This document shows positions 8,284 through 20,574 of a stretch of 64,000 bases of DNA, one piece after another. The notes below the pieces were generated by a model that worked only from the letters and a program-made list of their open reading frames with translations, had not been told where the DNA came from and did no database searches. The first letter of the stretch is position 1; each line of letters opens with the position of its first letter. This DNA is from Lactobacillales bacterium (lineage in GTDB: Bacteria > Bacillota > Bacilli > Lactobacillales > Streptococcaceae), in contig JAISJW010000021.1 in assembly GCA_031261175.1 (NCBI GenBank), forward strand, positions 62,001 through 126,000. The letters are read 5' to 3'. The translations under genes and the position numbers were made by a program.

Positions 8284-9033
8284 TATTATCGCCATGCGGT
8301 CATTACCGTTAATGTCTTTTAATATCTCGACTGAGCGTGGCGCAAATATTTTACGGATTGCATCAGCTTGTGCGAAACCGAATTCTAAGAATATGGTTTC
8401 ACTCGAAGTTTGTTTAGCTATTTTTTTGTATATAGCCAATCCTTCATCATCAGCGAACAAAGCATTCTGTGGTTCGAACTTAGTATTAGCACTCATCAAG
8501 TCCGCTTCGCTTTCGGCGATATATGGCGGATTACTAACGATAATATCAAATGAACCCTCGACAGAATCCATCACATCTGATTTAACAAACTTGATTTTTG
8601 CATCTAATTCTTCCGCGTTGCTCCTAGCGACACGCAAAGCAGCTTCACTAATGTCGCTAGCGACAACGTCCCATTCCGGACGAGCCAACTTTAAAGATAT
8701 CGCAATCGCGCCGCTTCCTGTTCCGATATCGAGAACGCGCAAAGTAGACCCGGAGTCAAAGCGATTCAAAACAACTTCGACCAACTCCTCGGTTTCCGGA
8801 CGCGGAATCAAAACGCTAGCATCGACAAAGAAATCCCGTCCGTAAAACTCGACCACACCTGTTATATACTGCACTGGGTAATCTTTTTCTAAAAAGGCCG
8901 ACCAGACGCCAACTAACGTATCCGAAATTTCATCATCTAAATGGTTTAAAAAATCAAGCGTGGTCCAGTCGAACTCACGCATGATTAATTCTTTATAGTC
9001 GGCATCGCTTGCAAATTCGCGAACCTTAGGCAT
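8272..9033 (-). CDS. prmC: Release factor glutamine methyltransferase
   Basis: PrmC N5-methylates the glutamine of the GGQ motif in release factors RF1 and RF2. The 253-residue protein has a short helical N-terminal domain, the SAM-binding motif [15 protein letters not shown], and the catalytic NPPYI in [12 protein letters not shown]. It lies just behind prfA with an 8-nt overlap, the classic pairing of the enzyme with its substrate gene. The C-terminus is encoded by the arm of a nested palindrome, so the last residues may not be conserved among relatives. Confidence 0.95.
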   Translation of the reverse strand: MPKVREFASDADYKELIMREFDWTTLDFLNHLDDEISDTLVGVWSAFLEKDYPVQYITGVVEFYGRDFFVDASVLIPRPETEELVEVVLNRFDSGSTLRVLDIGTGSGAIAISLKLARPEWDVVASDISEAALRVARSNAEELDAKIKFVKSDVMDSVEGSFDIIVSNPPYIAESEADLMSANTKFEPQNALFADDEGLAIYKKIAKQTSSETIFLEFGFAQADAIRKIFAPRSVEILKDINGNDRMAIIDSE

Positions 9034-10102
9034 TTTTCAATTCCTCTAATTTTTGTGTTTGATCGTACATGATCAAAGCATCGACGATTTCGTCCAATTT
9101 TCCAGCTAAAATCTGGTCGAGTTTTTGAATCGTCAAGCCGATACGGTGGTCGGTCACACGGTTTTGCGGGAAGTTATACGTGCGGATTCGCTCTGAGCGA
9201 TCGCCCGTACCCACCTTCGATTTACGGTGTTCGTCATACTCGCTTTGCGCCGCGTTGGCGTAGTGATCGTAGACGCGCGAGCGCAAAATCTTCATCGCTT
9301 TTTCGCGGTTCTTGATCTGCGATCGTTCGTCCTGCATCGCAACCGCGATACCAGTTGGCAAGTGAGTCAACCGCACGGCTGACGCCGTTTTGTTGACGTG
9401 CTGACCGCCGGCCCCACTAGCGTGATAGATATCAACTCGCAAGTCGTTATCAGCGATTTCCACTTCGACGTCTTCGGCCTCGGGCAGCACAACAACCGTT
9501 GCGGTCGACGTATGAACGCGCCCCTGCGTTTCAGTCGTCGGAACGCGCTGCACTCGGTGCGCCCCGCTTTCATATTTCAATTTCGAATAAACGCTATCGC
9601 CGGTAATCATTGCGATAACTTCTTTGTAACCGCCGATTCCCGTAATATTCGCGTCCATTATTTCAAGTTTCCAACCCTGCGAGTCGGCATATTTTTGATA
9701 CATTCCGAACAGATCACCTGCGAACAATGCCGCTTCGTCTCCGCCGGCTGCCCCGCGAATTTCGATGATAATATTCTTATCATCATTCGGGTCACGCGGC
9801 AATAACAGAATCTTGATCTTTTCTTCAAGCTCTTCTTTTTCATTCTTGAGGTCTTTTAATTCCTCTTTGAACATATCCGCCTCGTCCGCATCAAGTCCTG
9901 ACTCGCCCAGCATCTCCTCGGCATCCGCAATCCCTGAAACAACATCCTTGTAACGACGGTAAGTCGAAACGGTTTCGCGGATACTTGCCTCCTCCCGGCT
10001 GAGTTTCATGAAACGGCCCGAATCGCTGACGACTTCGGGGTCGCTCAGCAGCTCAGATAGTTCTTCGTAGCGGTCCTCGACCGACTGTAATTGGTTATAC
10101 AT
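9026..10102 (-). CDS. prfA: Peptide chain release factor 1
   Basis: RF1 recognises UAA and UAG and triggers peptide release. At 358 residues it has normal length. The catalytic GGQ is seen in [16 protein letters not shown]. The anticodon-like decoding loop is the [12 protein letters not shown] region (PxT motif family), and the C-terminal [17 protein letters not shown] is typical. It overlaps the VOC gene by one nucleotide (TAATG) and prmC by 8 nt, in the operon valS-VOC-prfA-prmC. Confidence 0.97.
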   Translation of the reverse strand: MYNQLQSVEDRYEELSELLSDPEVVSDSGRFMKLSREEASIRETVSTYRRYKDVVSGIADAEEMLGESGLDADEADMFKEELKDLKNEKEELEEKIKILLLPRDPNDDKNIIIEIRGAAGGDEAALFAGDLFGMYQKYADSQGWKLEIMDANITGIGGYKEVIAMITGDSVYSKLKYESGAHRVQRVPTTETQGRVHTSTATVVVLPEAEDVEVEIADNDLRVDIYHASGAGGQHVNKTASAVRLTHLPTGIAVAMQDERSQIKNREKAMKILRSRVYDHYANAAQSEYDEHRKSKVGTGDRSERIRTYNFPQNRVTDHRIGLTIQKLDQILAGKLDEIVDALIMYDQTQKLEELKNA

Positions 10103-10470
10103 TAACGCACCACTTCCACGCGATACCCATCCGGGTCGCTAATAAAATAATAATTCGGCTGACTTCCGGGCAGACCTTTCAGCTCGCCGGGTTCAAGACC
10201 TTGGGCAAGTTGCTCGGCGTGTAACGCCTCGAGATCATCGGCTTTGAGCGCTATATGCGAGTAACCGTTCCCGATTTCGTACGGGTCAGATCCGTAGTTG
10301 TAAGTCAACTCGATTTCAAACGCATCGCCCGGTAGAGCAAGATATGCTAGTGCAAATTTATGCTCCGGGAAATCGTTATATTTTTTGACTTCAAAGCCAA
10401 AGGCTTTTTTGTAAAATTCGATTGATTTTTCGATGTCGAAAACTCTGATACACGAATGAACTAATTTCAT
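10102..10470 (-). CDS. VOC-family glyoxalase I-like protein
   Basis: 122 residues with the paired beta-alpha-beta-beta-beta modules of the vicinal oxygen chelate fold. Potential metal ligands fall in the canonical places: His5 (KLVHSCIRV), a Glu in [10 protein letters not shown], a His in YSHIALKA and a Glu in YRVEVV at the C-terminus. This is the pattern of lactoylglutathione lyase (GloA), which detoxifies methylglyoxal. Glyoxalase I is the best guess, but other VOC enzymes cannot be excluded, and Gram-positives often use other thiols than glutathione. It is translationally coupled to valS (4-nt ATGA overlap) and prfA. Confidence 0.8.
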   Translation of the reverse strand: MKLVHSCIRVFDIEKSIEFYKKAFGFEVKKYNDFPEHKFALAYLALPGDAFEIELTYNYGSDPYEIGNGYSHIALKADDLEALHAEQLAQGLEPGELKGLPGSQPNYYFISDPDGYRVEVVR

Positions 10471-13094
10471 AGTTTTTTAAGCTCCTCGATCCGTTGCTTC
10501 ACGGTCTCTTGTTTAGCGAGATAATCAGCCTCTTTGGCTTTAACTTCAGCGACGACTTTTTCAGGCGCGCTGTTTACGAACTTCTCGTTTCCAAGTTTCT
10601 TCTGAGCCATTACGACTTCTTTCGTCCACTTGTCTAGTTCTTTCTCAAGACGAGCGATTTCTTCTTCGACGTTGATTAGGCCTGCTAATGGCATAAACAG
10701 TTCAGCCCCCGTGATAACGGCCGACATAGCCGGTTCAGGCGCATTGACCTCTTCAGCTATAACAAGTTCTGCCGGATTAGCAAAACGGTTGATATAGTTG
10801 GCGTTAGCTTTTAAAGTTGTTAACGCATCGCCACTGGCTTTGATATATAAATCAACTTCCTTAGACGGAGCGGCATTTGCCTCAACGCGAATGTTGCGAA
10901 CGCTTTGGATGATTCCTTTAAGCAGTTCGAATTGCCCGATCGATTCTGGGTATTTAGTCCCTGCAATTGGGTATTGGGCGATACTTACCGATGTTTTGCT
11001 TGTCGGCAATTTTTCGTAAATCGCGTCAGATACGAACGGCATAATCGGTTGAAGCAGTCGCACGATGTTGTCTAGGACGTGTAGCAGAACTGATTTCGTA
11101 ACGTTTTTCGCCGCTTCATCTTCGCCGTAAAGAACTTCTTTGGACATTTCTAAATACCAGTTACAGAAATCTTCCCAGATGAAATTGTATAGTTCGTGAC
11201 CGGCAATTCCGAACTCGAAGCGTTCGAAGTTAGCAGTCGCCGTCTCGATTGTTTCGCTCAAACGAGTTAGAATCCATTTATCGGTAACGTTTAAATCAGC
11301 AGATGTGATATCAACGATTTGGGCAGCTTCAAGGTTCATAAGAACATAGCGCGATGCGTTCCAGATCTTGTTGATGAAGTTCCAAGCGGCATCCATTTTC
11401 TCGTAAGAGAAGCGAGTGTCTTGACCTGGAGTTGAGCCGTTAGCAAGGAACCAACGCAGTGCGTCACAGCCGTATTTGTCGATGACGTCCATCGGATCAA
11501 TTCCGTTTCCAAGCGACTTAGACATCTTGCGACCGTCTTCGGCTCTTATCAGACCGTGGATCAAGGCATTGTCGAACGGACGACGACCGGTGAATTCTAG
11601 CGATTGGAAAATCATGCGACTTACCCAGAAAGGCATAATGTCGTAGCCAGTAACTAGCGTGCTAGTTGGGAAATAGCGTTCGTAGTCGGGTGCCGACTCG
11701 TCTGGCCAACCCATAGTTGAGAACGGCCATAATGCCGAGCTGAACCAAGTGTCTAATACGTCGGGATCTTGTTCCCAATTTTCGCTATCTTTCGGCGCAT
11801 TTTCTGACACGATCATTTCGCCGGTTTCTTTGTTGTAGTAAGCCGGAATTTGGTGGCCCCACCAAAGTTGGCGCGAGATAACCCAGTCATGGACGTTTTC
11901 CATCCAAGTTAAAAACGCATCGTTGAAGCGTGGCGGATAAAATTCAACTTTATCATCTGTCGCCTGGTTAGCGATTGCTTTTTCCGCTAACGATTCCATC
12001 TTAACGAACCACTGAGTAGATAGGCGCGGTTCAACAACTACACCGGTTCTTTCAGAGTGCCCGACTTGATGGGTGATTTCTTCGATTTTTACAAGGGCGC
12101 CGAGTTCTTTTAATTCGGCGACGATTTGTTTACGGGCTTCGAAACGGTCTAAGCCCGCATACTTGCCTCCGTTTTCGTTGATCGAGCCGTCGTTGTTCAT
12201 GACGTCGATGCTTTCAAGGTTCAGGCGCTGGCCGACCTCGAAGTCGTTCGGGTCGTGGGCAGGCGTGATTTTCACGACCCCAGTTCCCGTTTCCATGTCA
12301 GCGTGCTCGTCGGTCAAGACCGGAATCACGCGCCCGATAATCGGTAACACAACATTTTTACCGACGATATTTTTATAACGTTCATCGTTCGGATTGACGA
12401 TAACTGCTGTGTCCCCAAGGAACGTTTCCGGACGAGTTGTTGCAATTTCGACCACGCCCGAGCCGTCTTCTAATTCATAATTGATGTGATAAAACGCACC
12501 GTTGATGTCCTCGTGAATAACCTCGATGTTAGACAAAGCCGTTTGCGCTTTCGGATCCCAGTTAATGATTTTCTTACCGCGGTAGATGATGCCTTTGTTG
12601 TAAAGGTCGACGAAAACTTTTTTGACCGCGTTCGAAAGCCCTTCGTCAAGCGTAAAGCGCTCGCGCGAGTAGTCAAGGGAAAGACCCAACTTGCCCCACT
12701 GCTGTTTGATGCTCCCAGCGTACTCATCCTTCCAAGCCCAGACTTCGTCGAGGAATTTCTCGCGACCAAGGTCGTAACGACTGATGCCATCCTCGGCAAG
12801 TTTCGCCTCAACCTTCGCCTGTGTCGCAATCCCTGCGTGGTCCATCCCCGGAAGGTAAAGCGTGTCAAAGCCCTGCATCCGTTTGAAGCGGATGATGATG
12901 TCTTGCAGCGTCGTATCCCACGCGTGGCCGATGTGAAGTTTTCCGGTCACGTTCGGTGGTGGAATTACGATCGAGTAAGGAGCCGCATTTTTGTCGCCGC
13001 TCGGCTTGAATAAATCCTGTTCTAACCAGTTATCATAACGCCCCGCCTCAACCGCTTGGGGGTCGAATTTCGGTGCTAAATTATTGTCTGTCAT
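10467..13094 (-). CDS. valS: Valyl-tRNA synthetase
   Basis: This 875-residue class I synthetase charges tRNA-Val. It shows the HIGH motif ([10 protein letters not shown]) in the Rossmann domain, a large CP1 editing domain, and the KMSKS motif in [10 protein letters not shown]. The anticodon-binding region follows, then a C-terminal coiled coil ([18 protein letters not shown]) typical of ValS. Length is normal. AAGGGA precedes the start, and a TATAAT sits upstream near 13127-13132 on the minus strand. No T-box leader is visible in the short upstream region. Head of the valS-VOC-prfA-prmC operon. Confidence 0.97.
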   Translation of the reverse strand: MTDNNLAPKFDPQAVEAGRYDNWLEQDLFKPSGDKNAAPYSIVIPPPNVTGKLHIGHAWDTTLQDIIIRFKRMQGFDTLYLPGMDHAGIATQAKVEAKLAEDGISRYDLGREKFLDEVWAWKDEYAGSIKQQWGKLGLSLDYSRERFTLDEGLSNAVKKVFVDLYNKGIIYRGKKIINWDPKAQTALSNIEVIHEDINGAFYHINYELEDGSGVVEIATTRPETFLGDTAVIVNPNDERYKNIVGKNVVLPIIGRVIPVLTDEHADMETGTGVVKITPAHDPNDFEVGQRLNLESIDVMNNDGSINENGGKYAGLDRFEARKQIVAELKELGALVKIEEITHQVGHSERTGVVVEPRLSTQWFVKMESLAEKAIANQATDDKVEFYPPRFNDAFLTWMENVHDWVISRQLWWGHQIPAYYNKETGEMIVSENAPKDSENWEQDPDVLDTWFSSALWPFSTMGWPDESAPDYERYFPTSTLVTGYDIMPFWVSRMIFQSLEFTGRRPFDNALIHGLIRAEDGRKMSKSLGNGIDPMDVIDKYGCDALRWFLANGSTPGQDTRFSYEKMDAAWNFINKIWNASRYVLMNLEAAQIVDITSADLNVTDKWILTRLSETIETATANFERFEFGIAGHELYNFIWEDFCNWYLEMSKEVLYGEDEAAKNVTKSVLLHVLDNIVRLLQPIMPFVSDAIYEKLPTSKTSVSIAQYPIAGTKYPESIGQFELLKGIIQSVRNIRVEANAAPSKEVDLYIKASGDALTTLKANANYINRFANPAELVIAEEVNAPEPAMSAVITGAELFMPLAGLINVEEEIARLEKELDKWTKEVVMAQKKLGNEKFVNSAPEKVVAEVKAKEADYLAKQETVKQRIEELKKL

Positions 13095-13130
13095 TTCTCG
13101 TTTCCCTTCGAAAATTAATTGTTCTAATTA

Positions 13131-13166
13131 TACCAAAAAATAAGCCGTCCTTTCAAGGCTCGGCTT
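13131..13166 (-). terminator. Terminator of pyrD
   Basis: On the minus strand, AAGCCGAGCCTT-GAAA-GGACGGCTT folds into a stem followed by ATTTTTTGG. It lies about 90 nt after pyrD, beyond a long AT-rich hairpin (13179-13238), and before the valS promoter. Confidence 0.75.
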
Positions 13167-13178
13167 AACGCAAAAATC

Positions 13179-13238
13179 GGGATTTTGGCAAATTTTTTAA
13201 TTTTTTAGCTTAAAAATTAAAAAAAATGTCAAAATCCC
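13179..13238. repeat. Long hairpin just after pyrD
   Basis: A ~27-bp imperfect stem (GGGATTTTGGCAAATT... against ...AAATGTCAAAATCCC) with a short AGCTT loop, starting about 15 nt beyond the pyrD stop codon. It is too long and too AT-rich for an ordinary terminator and belongs with the other long hairpins in the window. Confidence 0.65.
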
Positions 13239-13253
13239 CCTTTTTCATTTTTA

Positions 13254-14953
<1,700 letters not shown>

Positions 14954-14982
14954 AGCTCGCTCCTCTATATTTATTACCTTTT

Positions 14983-15011
14983 ATTATACAAAAAATTGCG
15001 GTTTTTCTCAA
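14983..15011 (-). promoter_or_regulatory. pyrK promoter
   Basis: On the minus strand TTGAGA (15006-15011) and TATAAT (14983-14988) are separated by exactly 17 nt. It lies back to back with the pepF promoter region (a TACAAT on the plus strand at 15031-15036). Confidence 0.75.
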
Positions 15012-15065
15012 ACATCTCGTTAAGTTATGATACAATATAACTAATTCAAATTTGAGGAGGAATTT

Positions 15066-16829
15066 ATGGCAACGCAAACAAGAGCAGATATCCCGGAAAA
15101 CCAAAAATGGGATTTGAGCAAATTATTCAACAATTCGGAAGAATACAAGGCGGCGGTCGCCGAGTTCGAAGGGCTTCTTGGGCAAGTCGCGGACTACAAA
15201 GGCACGCTTGCAGGCGGAGCTGCCGCGGTTAAAGCAGCAATCGACTTCCAAGAAACCTTGGAACGCAAATTGATGCGTGTGTATATTTATTCGCATTTAT
15301 TTAGCGATTTGGATACGAGCGATAACTTCGGAATCGAGCAACACGCGATTGCAACTTCGTTATATGTTAAATTTACCGAGGCCTATTCTTGGTTTGAGCC
15401 TGAATTATTGAGCTTGGATTCGATTCCAGAAGTTCCTGAATATCAAAGGATGCTCGATCGAATTGCCGCTAGCAAAGAGCACACTTTAGATGCTGCTGGC
15501 GAAGAGATTTTATCGACATTAGGTGAAGTTTTCGAAACGGCTTCAAACGCCTTCAGCACCCTAACTAACTCGGATTTCGAGTTCGGAACGTTGACAACCG
15601 AAGACGGTGAAGAAGTTGAAATCACGCACGGAAATTACGGTAAATATTTAGAATCTAATAATCGTGACGTTCGTAAATCTATCTTTGAAAAATATTTTAA
15701 AACATATACGCACTTTGGGAATACACTTGCCAGCACTTTCGATTCGATGGTTAAAGCGAGCAATGCCCGCGCGAAAATCCGCGGCTACAAGACTTCGCGC
15801 GAAATGTATTTGAGCGGAAACGAAGTGCCGGAGAGCGTTTACGATACGCTCGTCGAAGCGGTTAACAAGAACTTGCCGCTACTTCACCGCTATGTCGCTT
15901 TGCGCAAACGCCTGTTGGGTCTAGAAGAATTGCACACGTACGATATGTATGTCGCGCCGGTCGAAGAGTTGGAGTTGACGTTCACTTACGACGAAGCTTG
16001 CGAAATTATGTATAAAGCGCTAGCACCGCTCGGCGAAGATTACATCGCGGTCGTTAAGGAAGCGGTAAATAGCCGCTGGATCGACGTGCATCCGACGAAA
16101 GGAAAACGCAGTGGTGCCTACTCGTCTGGCAGCTATGATTCTGCGCCTTACATTCTACTAAACTGGCAAGACAACTTGGATAACTTGTACACGTTGGTTC
16201 ACGAGGTCGGTCACTCGCTTCACTCTTACTTGACAGCTAAGAACCAACCTTACACAACCGGTTCTTATCCAATTTTCCTTGCTGAAATTGCATCAACTAC
16301 CAATGAAAACCTGTTGACTGAGTACTTGCTGAAAACTTTGACTTCGCCTAAAGAGCGCATTTTCATTTTGAGCCAATACTTGGACGGCTTCAAAGGCACT
16401 GTCTTCCGTCAAACACAGTTCGCCGAGTTCGAACACTACGTTCGCATCGCGGCGCAAGAAGGTCAACCGTTGACTAACGAATACGTGAGCGAATATTACG
16501 CCGACTTGAACGCCCGCTACTACGGCGAAGCGTTAGAACGCGACGAGCAAATCGCGAGCGAATGGAGTCGCATCCCGCACTTCTACTCGCCTTACTACGT
16601 CTTCCAGTATTCGACCGGCTTCGCTGCAGCGAACGCACTTGCCGCTCGTATGCTTGACTTAGGTCAGCCAGCCGTCGACGACTATCTTGGCTTCCTGAAA
16701 TCGGGCAATTCGAAGAAACCCGTTGATACGATGAAAGCAGCCGGCGTTGATATGACAACTGTCGACTACATCGACAATGCCTTCAAAGTCTTCGAAGAAC
16801 GTTTAGTTGAATTAGAAAAATTAGTCTAA
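15066..16829 (+). CDS. pepF: Oligoendopeptidase F
   Basis: This 587-residue M3B zinc metallopeptidase cleaves short peptides in the cytoplasm. The HExxH zinc motif is in LVHEVGHSLHSY and the third ligand, a glutamate, lies in FLAEIASTTNE about 25 residues on. Length is near the usual ~600. GAGGAGG precedes the ATG, and TACAAT (15031-15036) is a likely -10. Monocistronic, ending in a strong terminator. Probable role: recycling of peptides from protein turnover or uptake; the two OppA-like binding proteins at 34.7-38.9 kb may be functionally related, but that is inference. Confidence 0.95.
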   Translation: MATQTRADIPENQKWDLSKLFNNSEEYKAAVAEFEGLLGQVADYKGTLAGGAAAVKAAIDFQETLERKLMRVYIYSHLFSDLDTSDNFGIEQHAIATSLYVKFTEAYSWFEPELLSLDSIPEVPEYQRMLDRIAASKEHTLDAAGEEILSTLGEVFETASNAFSTLTNSDFEFGTLTTEDGEEVEITHGNYGKYLESNNRDVRKSIFEKYFKTYTHFGNTLASTFDSMVKASNARAKIRGYKTSREMYLSGNEVPESVYDTLVEAVNKNLPLLHRYVALRKRLLGLEELHTYDMYVAPVEELELTFTYDEACEIMYKALAPLGEDYIAVVKEAVNSRWIDVHPTKGKRSGAYSSGSYDSAPYILLNWQDNLDNLYTLVHEVGHSLHSYLTAKNQPYTTGSYPIFLAEIASTTNENLLTEYLLKTLTSPKERIFILSQYLDGFKGTVFRQTQFAEFEHYVRIAAQEGQPLTNEYVSEYYADLNARYYGEALERDEQIASEWSRIPHFYSPYYVFQYSTGFAAANALAARMLDLGQPAVDDYLGFLKSGNSKKPVDTMKAAGVDMTTVDYIDNAFKVFEERLVELEKLV

Positions 16830-16837
16830 AATAAAAA

Positions 16838-16867
16838 TACCATCCGGGTTTCGGATGGTACTTTTTT
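16838..16867 (+). terminator. Terminator of pepF
   Basis: TACCATCCG-GGTT-TCGGATGGTA stem followed by CTTTTTTG, 9 nt after the stop codon. Confidence 0.9.
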
Positions 16868-16869
16868 GC

Positions 16870-16940
16870 TAGTCGCATCCAAGCCGATTTTTAACTAATT
16901 CAGGCCTTGAATTAGTTAAAAATCGGCTTGGATGCGACTA
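16870..16940. repeat. Perfect 33-bp inverted repeat
   Basis: Two 33-nt arms (16870-16902 and 16908-16940) are exact complements around a GGCCT loop. The left arm begins TAGTCGCATCCAAGCC. The right end supplies the TAG stop codon of the convergent MFS gene (16938-16940). With the pepF terminator, it separates two convergent genes. Confidence 0.95.
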
Positions 16941-18146
16941 TAGATTTTTGATAACTCGAAATTTGAATAATAGAAGGTTTATTAGGACGATTACGCTAGT
17001 CAAGATGAAAACTTGCGGATAATCGAACTGGGCCGCGATGATTGCACCCAAAAGCGAACCGCCAATCTGCCCCAAGGCCTGAAACGTAATATTATAATTG
17101 AAAATACGGCTCGTGATATCGCGTGGCGTATTTTTACTTATCAGCGCGTTAATCGCCGGCAACATTGTCGCATCCCCAATCCCAATCATAAATCGCGTCG
17201 CAATCAACTGCCAGTTACTCGTTACAAAAGCCGACGGAATTAACGATAACATAATGATAATAAAGCCCGCAACAATCATGCGATGCGTTCCGAACTTATC
17301 GCCGAGCCGACCTAAAATCGTTGCAAACATTATCGTGGCAATTCCCGGTGCCGCCGCGACGATACCTGCCGTCAACGCTAGATGATCAGTATTTCCACGC
17401 GCTAATTCTTTAACATACAAACTCACTATCGGATTAATCGACATATTAGCAAGATTTACAATCAACGTCGTAAAGAACAAGCCGATAATCAAAGACTTCG
17501 CCTGCGTTCGCGCCAAGACTTGCCCGAATTTTTCGCTCGTCGTTTTGACCTTAGCGATAATTTTCGACTTGTCTTCGTAGATGAACCACCACGTCAAAAG
17601 AAAGACAAAAAACATCGTGCAAGACGTTAAAAAGAAAATCGTGCGATATCCGAAAACTTGGTTTAAAGCCCCGCCAATCAGCGGCCCGATCAACATTCCA
17701 GCTGTGCTCCCGGTAACAAGAACCCCCATCGCCTTCCCGGCTTTTTCGCGCGGCACTTCGCTTGCGACCATCGCATTTGCATTTCCGACGTAGCCTGCGA
17801 ACACGCCTTGCAGCGCGCGGCCTAAAATCAAAACCCAGACATTCGGTGCGAGTCCCATCAAAATAAAGGTCATCCCTGACCCCAAAGAGCTGCGGATCAA
17901 CATCACTTTGCGTCCGCGGTTGTCCGCCATTTTGCCCCAGATAGGTGCGGTAATTGCCATCGTTACAAAGAGCGCGGCGAAAACGACGCCGCTCAAAATG
18001 TTGACTTGCGCGTTTGAGAAATCGCCCAGCGTTTCGATGTAGAAGCTCATGAACGGCGTGACTAGGCCGAAACTGATCGCGATCCAGAACGAGCAAAATG
18101 TCAGGACGTAGAGGTTGCGCTGCCATTTAGGCATTTTCTTGAACAT
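16938..18146 (-). CDS. MFS multidrug efflux transporter, DHA1 type
   Basis: A 402-residue, 12-segment major facilitator protein. The motif A-like [14 protein letters not shown] follows the second helix and a drug:H+ antiporter motif C-like stretch ([17 protein letters not shown]) lies in helix 5. These place it with DHA1 drug exporters such as PmrA/MdtG-type proteins. Substrates cannot be read from sequence. The start overlaps truB by 20 nt, so it is the distal gene of the pspC-truB unit. Its stop codon lies in the arm of a perfect inverted repeat. Confidence 0.85.
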   Translation of the reverse strand: MFKKMPKWQRNLYVLTFCSFWIAISFGLVTPFMSFYIETLGDFSNAQVNILSGVVFAALFVTMAITAPIWGKMADNRGRKVMLIRSSLGSGMTFILMGLAPNVWVLILGRALQGVFAGYVGNANAMVASEVPREKAGKAMGVLVTGSTAGMLIGPLIGGALNQVFGYRTIFFLTSCTMFFVFLLTWWFIYEDKSKIIAKVKTTSEKFGQVLARTQAKSLIIGLFFTTLIVNLANMSINPIVSLYVKELARGNTDHLALTAGIVAAAPGIATIMFATILGRLGDKFGTHRMIVAGFIIIMLSLIPSAFVTSNWQLIATRFMIGIGDATMLPAINALISKNTPRDITSRIFNYNITFQALGQIGGSLLGAIIAAQFDYPQVFILTSVIVLINLLLFKFRVIKNL

Positions 18147-19014
18147 ATAAAATCCTCTTCGGCCGCATCAGCCCTTCGTGTTTCGGATCCTTCACATAAA
18201 TCCCAATCGCCCGCCCGTCGTGCTTCGCGAGATAATCCGCGTCTTGCATATCGGGGATTTGCTCGAACTTCGAACCGTTCAAAGCCCGGGCAAGTTCCTC
18301 GTCGTTAAACTCAAAACTAGGCATAAAATCAAGCGCCTCTTCAAGCGAAATCAGCGGCGTATCAATCGTAATCTCCGCCAATTTCAGCGTTTTATCGAGC
18401 GTAATCCCAGCACTTTTCGTGCGAATTAAAAAACTCATGTGCGCTGGAACGCCTAAGCTAGCGCCTAAATCGACCGACAAAGTCCGAACATAAGTCCCCT
18501 TTGAACACTCAACCTCGAAAGCAAACTCCGCCGTCGACCCGACGCGCGCAACATCAGAAGTGCGTTTAAACGAATAAATATTAACCTCACGACTTGGTCG
18601 CTCAACGATTTCACCGCGCCGTGCGTATTCATACAAGCGACGGCCGTTGACCTTGACAGCTGAATACATCGGCGGCGTCTGAGTCACAATACCAACAAAC
18701 TCCGCAATTGCCGCATCAATCCGCGCGTCCGTAATCGCACTCGCATCAGCCGACTCGACAACCTCGCCATCGGCATCTTCAGTCGTCGTCGACACCCCCA
18801 AAACAATCCGTCCCTCGTAGGTCTTCGGAGCCTCGTGCAGGTACTCGACGACCTTCGTCGCCCGATTCACGCACACCGGCAAAACACCCTCAACCGACGG
18901 GTCAAGGGTTCCTGCGTGTCCTAATTTGCGCGTCTTCAAAATCCCGCGAAGCTTGGCGACGACGTCAAAACTCGTCCACCCCGCCTCCTTGTAAACCGCG
19001 ATAATCCCGTCCAT
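18127..19014 (-). CDS. truB: tRNA pseudouridine(55) synthase
   Basis: TruB makes pseudouridine at position 55 in the T loop of tRNAs. The 295-residue protein begins [19 protein letters not shown] and has the catalytic aspartate motif [17 protein letters not shown], then the YEGRIVLG segment and the [13 protein letters not shown] motif. The start at 19014 is preceded by AAGGAGAAG. An in-frame extension further upstream overlaps the preceding membrane gene and is rejected. RibF, the usual neighbour of truB, is absent here. Confidence 0.95.
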   Translation of the reverse strand: MDGIIAVYKEAGWTSFDVVAKLRGILKTRKLGHAGTLDPSVEGVLPVCVNRATKVVEYLHEAPKTYEGRIVLGVSTTTEDADGEVVESADASAITDARIDAAIAEFVGIVTQTPPMYSAVKVNGRRLYEYARRGEIVERPSREVNIYSFKRTSDVARVGSTAEFAFEVECSKGTYVRTLSVDLGASLGVPAHMSFLIRTKSAGITLDKTLKLAEITIDTPLISLEEALDFMPSFEFNDEELARALNGSKFEQIPDMQDADYLAKHDGRAIGIYVKDPKHEGLMRPKRILYVQENA

Positions 19015-19421
19015 CAGTCCTTCTTCTCCTTCGAAAACTGCAGGTTCCCCTTCACGTAATTGATAAACAGACTCATCAGCGAGCTGCAAACCGTCACGAT
19101 GGCAAGTGAAACCAACCCGTTAATCGCGAACAATTTCGGGTCGATAACAACCTGCGTCAAGTAGATCAAAAAGCCATTCAGGGCAAGTGTCATCAAAAGT
19201 CCGACGACGAAATTACGCGCCGCTAAAGCGAGCGTTAATTGAAGTGGAAGAGCTAGACGCTTGAACATACTGAGGATGATTGCTGCCATAAGGGCGACGC
19301 TGATATTTTGGAACGAGATTGATTGCGGTAAGACGTACCACAAAATTAAAAGGACGACGAAATTCAGCCAGATGCCTTCAGCGACTTCGCGAAACGAATT
19401 TAATATTTTTTTAGTATCCAT
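19014..19421 (-). CDS. Four-helix membrane protein beside PspC (YvlD/holin-4-like)
   Basis: 135 residues with four hydrophobic segments ([63 protein letters not shown]) and a charged C-terminus. In Bacillus, a PspC-family gene is followed by the membrane protein YvlD of the phage-holin-4 family, and the order and topology here match that pattern. The identification is therefore mostly contextual. The ATG at 19421 (AGGA 6 nt before it) overlaps pspC by 11 nt. An ATG 15 nt further upstream is possible. It overlaps truB by one nucleotide. Confidence 0.6.
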   Translation of the reverse strand: MDTKKILNSFREVAEGIWLNFVVLLILWYVLPQSISFQNISVALMAAIILSMFKRLALPLQLTLALAARNFVVGLLMTLALNGFLIYLTQVVIDPKLFAINGLVSLAIVTVCSSLMSLFINYVKGNLQFSKEKKD

Positions 19422-19620
19422 TTTGATCCTGTCCATAATCGCTCGGGATTAATAAGTAGCACACCAGATATAGCAACGCCGCTGTTCCGCATGAAATCAG
19501 GAAGAAAATAACCCAGGCAATTCTAACCCACGTTGGGTCGATTCCGAAATATTGCCCCAGTCCGCCAGCAACTCCTGTAAATACTGAATCTGTGCTTGAA
19601 CGATATAATTTTTTACTCAT
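19411..19620 (-). CDS. PspC domain protein
   Basis: A 69-residue PspC-family envelope-stress protein. The motif SVFTGVAGGLGQYFGIDPTW, followed by a single membrane helix (VIFFLISCGTAALLYLVCYLLIP), is diagnostic of the family. PspC proteins sense or respond to membrane damage. Here no PspA or LiaRS partner is present in the window. It is the first part of a dense unit: pspC, four-helix protein, truB, MFS exporter. Confidence 0.9.
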   Translation of the reverse strand: MSKKLYRSSTDSVFTGVAGGLGQYFGIDPTWVRIAWVIFFLISCGTAALLYLVCYLLIPSDYGQDQNGY

Positions 19621-19626
19621 TTTATA

Positions 19627-20574
19627 TTACCCCTCTTTAACCACAATTTTTAGTTCTTCAACTATTTCATTTATTTCTTCTAAATCTTTCGCATTTGCTC
19701 CGCTAGCGAATGGATGTCCACCGCCGCTGTGTCGCATCGCAACTTGATTGATGGCAATTCGCTTCGAGCGAATGCGCGCTCGGAAACCGCCACCTTGTTT
19801 TTCAGATTTTTCGATGAAAACAGCCCAGGTTTTGATCTGTTTAATCGTCCCAAAAATTCCCATAATGGCATTCGTTTCTTCGTAAGAAATCCCGAACTGC
19901 GCCATCGCTTCTTGGGTCACAACGACGTGGCTTACACCGGTTTCGTCGATGTCTAAATTGTCATAAATATAGCCATAAAATTTAGCGATTTTAATATCGA
20001 TTTCACTAATTCTTTGATTGATTTCAAAGGTTTCAACGCCATATGATTTAAGGCGCGCTGCGATTTCAAACGTATGCTCGGTAACCGAGTTGAACAAGAA
20101 GCGTCCCGTGTCGCCTACGATTCCTGCATATAAAGACGACGCCGAGCTCGCATCCATTTCTAAATAATCGAAAATAAATTGCGCGATAATTTCACTCACG
20201 CTCGACGCGTTCGTGTCGACATAACTCAAGTCGCCAAATGGCTCGTTGTCTGGATGGTGATCGATTTTTGCGAGCAATTTTCGATTACGCGTCGTCTCTT
20301 CCTTATAAAGACTCAAACGGTCTAAGTTAGCCGTATCAAGCGCGACAATTAAAGCGTCGTCAAAAGTCGTATCATCGATTTCATCAAGCTCGCCAAGCCA
20401 GCTCAACCCTTCGCTTTTTTCGCCGACAGCCAAAACTGTCTTCTCAGGAAATTTTACTTCGATAGCACGTTTTAAGCCAAATTGCGAACCCAACGCATCT
20501 AAATCAGGCGAGACGTGGCGCATTATGACGATTTTATCGCTCTCCTCAATTGCCTTAAAAATTTTATTCAACAA
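19627..20574 (-). CDS. nrnA: DHH/DHHA1 phosphoesterase, NrnA-like
   Basis: A 315-residue bifunctional oligoribonuclease/pAp phosphatase-type protein that degrades nanoRNAs and 3',5'-ADP. Manganese-site motifs of the DHH fold are visible in order: RHVSPDLDALGS, ALDTANLDRL, KIDHHPDNEPFGD, and an Asp in GIVGDTGRF. The DHHA1 motif GGGHPFASGA is near the C-terminus. Length matches B. subtilis NrnA. Its start overlaps gatD by 11 nt, making it the third gene of the murT-gatD unit. The gene symbol follows family resemblance; other DHH phosphoesterases (for example c-di-AMP-degrading DhhP) share these motifs. Confidence 0.85.
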   Translation of the reverse strand: MLNKIFKAIEESDKIVIMRHVSPDLDALGSQFGLKRAIEVKFPEKTVLAVGEKSEGLSWLGELDEIDDTTFDDALIVALDTANLDRLSLYKEETTRNRKLLAKIDHHPDNEPFGDLSYVDTNASSVSEIIAQFIFDYLEMDASSASSLYAGIVGDTGRFLFNSVTEHTFEIAARLKSYGVETFEINQRISEIDIKIAKFYGYIYDNLDIDETGVSHVVVTQEAMAQFGISYEETNAIMGIFGTIKQIKTWAVFIEKSEKQGGGFRARIRSKRIAINQVAMRHSGGGHPFASGANAKDLEEINEIVEELKIVVKEG